NCBI RefSeq assembly: GCF_900539295.1
Contig: NZ_UQBH01000001.1
Location: 62,001-126,000, forward strand
Direction: 5' to 3'
DNA: 64,000 bases
DNA from: an uncultured Megasphaera sp.
GTDB lineage: Bacteria > Bacillota > Negativicutes > Veillonellales > Megasphaeraceae
Part shown: positions 63,758 to 64,000 of the stretch, piece after piece
How positions within the stretch are numbered: the stretch's first letter is position 1
Layout of the letters: the number at the start of each line of letters is the position of its first letter
The notes under the pieces: generated by a model
The model's input: only the letters and a program-made list of their open reading frames with translations
What the model was told of the DNA's origin: nothing
Database searches by the model: none
Translations under genes and position numbers: made by a program

Positions 63758-64000
63758 CGAATCATCTCCTCTCTGACAGTTTCAGGAAACAGAAAGATTT
63801 CTCTGTTCGGATGGCTGTTAAGAAAATCAATGGGACGCTGCCGAGAACCCGGCGAAAAAATTTATGATGAAATCATAAAAAGCAAGACTCGGTTCTATCC
63901 ACAGTGTACCATATTCGATACCGTCTCGTCAGGGCCATTCCAAATTGATAAGAGCCATTATTTTCAGAATATTTTTTACATCCGTTAAGAAAACGTTATA

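Overview
The window reads as a chromosome segment of a strictly anaerobic, fermentative Bacillota. My best guess is a Negativicutes of the Megasphaera type, but this is an inference from overall protein character. Supporting signs are pyruvate:ferredoxin oxidoreductase, a butyryl-CoA-dehydrogenase-like enzyme, an oxygen-defence pair (superoxide reductase plus thioredoxin-type peroxidase), AddAB instead of RecBCD, Fe-S serine dehydratase in two subunits, and T-box control of the trp operon. I see no rRNA, tRNA, insertion sequence, phage gene or CRISPR array.

Layout. 1-2.1 kb: the 3' part of a dicarboxylate symporter and an acyl-CoA dehydrogenase. 2.2-9.0 kb: a complete trpEGDCFBA operon on the minus strand behind a Trp T-box. 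9.1-12.4 kb: an amino-acid permease and a divergent LysR regulator, then a gene-poor stretch. 12.5-17.6 kb: nifJ and the SOR/peroxidase operon. 18-22.9 kb: MBL hydrolase, pth, prs, glmU and a secreted 3D-domain protein. 23-29.1 kb: ClC antiporter, M20 amidohydrolase with an AEC carrier, and amtB-glnK behind a structured leader. 29.3-36.9 kb: MFS transporter, LysR, and a catabolic-looking cluster (enoate-reductase-like flavoenzyme, ydiB, ydiN-like MFS, aroD). 37-44.9 kb: the aromatic biosynthesis operon aroF-tyrA-aroB-aroA-aroC-pheA-aroE-aroK, eight tightly packed genes. 45-48.3 kb: SUFU-domain protein, molybdenum-hydroxylase FAD subunit, YqeC and a polysaccharide deacetylase. 48.6-57.4 kb: a small new ORF, sdaAA/sdaAB, addA/addB. 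57.6-63.8 kb: radical SAM protein, IclR regulator, ADP-ribosylglycohydrolase, aminotransferase, MgtC protein and a 73-residue hypothetical protein.

How the parts fit. DAHP synthase through chorismate synthase, plus tyrA and pheA, feed Phe and Tyr; trp genes take chorismate to Trp. The two operons appear to be sensed differently: trp by a T-box with a UGG specifier, aro by what looks like a 55-codon leader peptide with 12 aromatic residues in 23 positions followed by an intrinsic terminator. The aro operon has no dehydroquinate dehydratase; the only one in the window is aroD in the neighbouring ydiB cluster, which looks built for uptake and conversion of quinate or shikimate.

The most interesting items are the aromatic-rich leader peptide, the structured leaders in front of amtB-glnK and of the SUFU operon, the quinate/shikimate-type cluster with its flavoenzyme, and a small divergent gene with its own promoter and terminator. 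All structure statements are from reading by eye; no folding or database search was run.
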